Part shown: one piece after another, positions 5,966 to 7,656 of the stretch
Layout: each line of letters opens with the position of its first letter
Position numbering within the stretch: the first letter of the stretch is position 1
Assembly: GCA_964524965.1 (NCBI GenBank)
Contig: CAZGDY010000083.1
Coordinates: forward strand, 1 to 7,656
Origin: Kmv34 sp964524965
GTDB taxonomy: Bacteria > Aerophobota > Aerophobia > Aerophobales > B3-G15
Length of the DNA: 7,656 nucleotides
Direction of reading: 5' to 3'
Notes under the pieces: generated by a model
Database searches by the model: none
Seen by the model: only the letters and a program-made list of their open reading frames with translations
Told to the model about the DNA's origin: nothing
Program-made: the position numbers and the translations under genes

Positions 5966-7147
5966 CTAAAATCTAACTTTCTCTAACCTATACAAGGCTT
6001 CTTTTAACCTCTCTTTATTTACAGTAAGAGCAACTCTGATATACCCTTCTCCAGATGGACCAAATCCTACACCTGGCGTTACTACTATTCCACATTGATC
6101 AAGAATAATTCGGGCAAAATCAAAAGATGTCTTCCCTTCAGGTATCTTTACCCACAAATAAAAAGTAGCTCGAGGCAATGAAACTTTCCACCCTAAATTT
6201 TTTAATCCCTCCACAAAAAAATCCCTGCGATCACGATATACTTTTCTAATTCCAGGGATTAATTTTTCCTCCAATCTTAGCGCTTCTATCCCAGCTTCCT
6301 GTACCGCCTGAAATACTCCCGAATCTAAATTGGTCTTTATCCCCCTTAAAGCACTAAGAAGATCTTTGTTACCAACAGCAAAACCTATTCTCCATCCAGT
6401 CATACAAAAACTCTTAGACAGAGAATGAAACTCCACACCTATTTCTTTAGCACCCCTCACTTCAAGTAAGCTAGGTGCGCGATAACCATCATAAGAAAGC
6501 TCTGAATAAGCAAGGTCGTGACAAACCACAATGTTAAACTTGTGAGCAAACTCTACTACTTCCTGGAAAAAATTAATATCTGCACAAGCCGTAGTAGGAT
6601 TATTGGGATAATTAATCCACATAGCTTTTGCCTTAGAGGCAATTTGTGGACTAATTTCTTGCAAAGAAGGCAAAAAATTCTTATCGGCCACAAGAGATAA
6701 GTAATGGGGTTTAGCTCCAGCAAAAATTACTCCTGCCTGATAGACCGGATAAGCTGGTTCAGGAATCAACACCAAATCATCAGGATCTAAAAGACCAAGA
6801 CATATGTGAGCTATTCCTTCCTTGGACCCAATTAAAGTTATTACTTCCTCTTCCGGATCCAGTGATACTCCAAATCGACGCAGATACCACCTGCTTACTT
6901 CCTCTCGAAAAGAAAAAAGTCCTTCATAAGAAGGATATCGATAATTTTGGGGATCCCTCACTGCTTTAATTAATCGGTCAACAATCGGAACAGGAGTTGG
7001 AATATCTGGATCACCCACTCCTAAATCTATGAGATCTACTCCTTCTTCCCTCAACTCCTTTTTAGTCTGGTTCAGTTGGGCAAAAAGATAAGGGGGAAGT
7101 TTTTCCAACCGTCTGGCTTTGGTAAAAGCGAAATCTGCTTTTTTCAT
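5966..7147 (-). CDS. dapL: LL-diaminopimelate aminotransferase
   Basis: DapL converts tetrahydrodipicolinate directly to LL-diaminopimelate using glutamate and PLP (EC 2.6.1.83), bypassing the succinylase or acetylase branch of lysine and peptidoglycan synthesis. The 393-residue protein is a fold-type I aminotransferase: GVGDPDIPTP (43-52), GSKEGI (107-112), NYPNNPT with N183, HDLAYSE with D211 and Y214, SLSKSFCMTGWR with Schiff-base K245 and phosphate-contacting R253, and carboxylate-binding R371 in YIRVAL. The opening ARRLEKLPPYLFAQL and the GDPDIPTP signature match bacterial DapL rather than AspC or HisC. The immediate neighbour dapB supplies its substrate, which strengthens the specificity call. 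The ATG overlaps the dapB stop by four bases (ATGA), giving likely translational coupling. A different aminotransferase specificity (such as alanine or aspartate) cannot be fully excluded from sequence alone. Confidence 0.92.
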   Translation of the reverse strand: MKKADFAFTKARRLEKLPPYLFAQLNQTKKELREEGVDLIDLGVGDPDIPTPVPIVDRLIKAVRDPQNYRYPSYEGLFSFREEVSRWYLRRFGVSLDPEEEVITLIGSKEGIAHICLGLLDPDDLVLIPEPAYPVYQAGVIFAGAKPHYLSLVADKNFLPSLQEISPQIASKAKAMWINYPNNPTTACADINFFQEVVEFAHKFNIVVCHDLAYSELSYDGYRAPSLLEVRGAKEIGVEFHSLSKSFCMTGWRIGFAVGNKDLLSALRGIKTNLDSGVFQAVQEAGIEALRLEEKLIPGIRKVYRDRRDFFVEGLKNLGWKVSLPRATFYLWVKIPEGKTSFDFARIILDQCGIVVTPGVGFGPSGEGYIRVALTVNKERLKEALYRLEKVRF

Positions 7148-7656
7148 TCCTTAATTCCCAGAGCATCCTGAAGATCATATAAACCACTTTCTTTTTGAAC
7201 AATAAATTTTGCTGCGACCAAAGCACCTCGGGCAAAAACCCTGCGGGACTCGGCTCGATGTGTTACTTCCAATCTTTCACCATCTCCTGCAAAAATTACC
7301 GTATGATCCCCAACCACACTTCCACCTCTAATTGAATGAATACCAATTTCATCTTTTTTTCTCTTACCTGTTATCCCTTTTCTTCCATAAACAAGAATCT
7401 CAGATAAATCCTTGCCCTCCACTTGAGCCAAAACTTGGGCAATTTTATAAGCTGTGCCGCTGGGAGCGTCTTGCTTTAAATTATGGTGCGCCTCAATGAT
7501 TTCTCTATCAAAATCCCGCAGAACTTCAGCTATCTTTTTAACTAGCACAAAAAGTAAATTAGTTCCTACGCCCATGTTAGGCGAGAGAAGAATTGGAATC
7601 GTTTGAGAAATTTTTTTTATTTGCTTTATCTCGGAGTCTTTAAACCCAGTAGTCCC
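7144..7656 (-). CDS. dapB: 4-hydroxy-tetrahydrodipicolinate reductase (5' end outside window)
   Basis: DapB reduces the DapA product to tetrahydrodipicolinate with NAD(P)H (EC 1.17.1.8), feeding DapL next door. The frame is open to the right edge, so the ATG at 7575 is internal. The visible 170 residues start GTTGF, the conserved end of the nucleotide-binding domain, and continue PNMGVGTNLLF, the hinge motif. The substrate-binding domain shows EAHHNLKQDAPSGTA with the catalytic histidine pair and lysine (H57, H58 and K61 of the fragment; H159, H160 and K163 in E. coli), then GRKG, SIRGGSVVGDHTVIFAG and LEVTHRAESR. The N-terminal GxxGxxG NAD(P)H-binding motif lies outside the window. The C-terminus is complete, and its TGA overlaps the dapL ATG. 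Further upstream the operon may contain dapA, which is inference only. Confidence 0.96.
   Translation of the reverse strand, partial: GTTGFKDSEIKQIKKISQTIPILLSPNMGVGTNLLFVLVKKIAEVLRDFDREIIEAHHNLKQDAPSGTAYKIAQVLAQVEGKDLSEILVYGRKGITGKRKKDEIGIHSIRGGSVVGDHTVIFAGDGERLEVTHRAESRRVFARGALVAAKFIVQKESGLYDLQDALGIKE

Overview
This is an AT-rich bacterial window. A compact housekeeping operon reads on the minus strand from the right edge down to about 1940. It converges on a pair of plus-strand coiled-coil genes occupying 1-1878. The run of exactly 100 Ns and an unresolved frameshift point to a scaffolded draft or metagenome assembly. The organism cannot be fixed from this window. A LysM protein with a cleavable signal peptide, the DapL route to diaminopimelate, and DXP-type vitamin B6 synthesis (PdxJ) all fit a peptidoglycan-making bacterium, probably diderm. 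Something like Omnitrophota or another uncultured anaerobic phylum is a guess only.

Minus-strand operon, in transcription order from the right edge: dapB (5' end outside the window), dapL, pdxJ, acpS, nnr (interrupted by the N gap), rho, rpmE. dapB/dapL and pdxJ/acpS share 4-base ATGA stop/start overlaps, dapL/pdxJ are 8 bases apart, and nnr/rho overlap by 14 bases, so most are probably translationally coupled. DapB and DapL act in lysine and diaminopimelate synthesis. PdxJ makes pyridoxine 5'-phosphate, the precursor of the PLP that DapL needs. AcpS activates acyl carrier protein. Nnr repairs damaged NAD(P)H. Rho terminates transcription. RpmE is ribosomal protein L31. rpmE also appears to have its own promoter between rho and itself. 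The operon ends at a strong palindromic terminator (1889-1928) shared with the convergent plus-strand genes.

Plus-strand pair: the first gene is a long coiled-coil protein that begins outside the window and ends in a C-terminal membrane helix. Its reading frame is broken by an apparent one-base loss near 220. The second gene encodes an exported coiled-coil protein with five exact heptad-length repeats and a C-terminal LysM domain. Together they look like an envelope-associated structural pair of unknown role, and they are the least conventional part of the window.

I see no RNA genes, CRISPR arrays, insertion sequences or other mobile elements, and no convincing novel defence or metabolic system.
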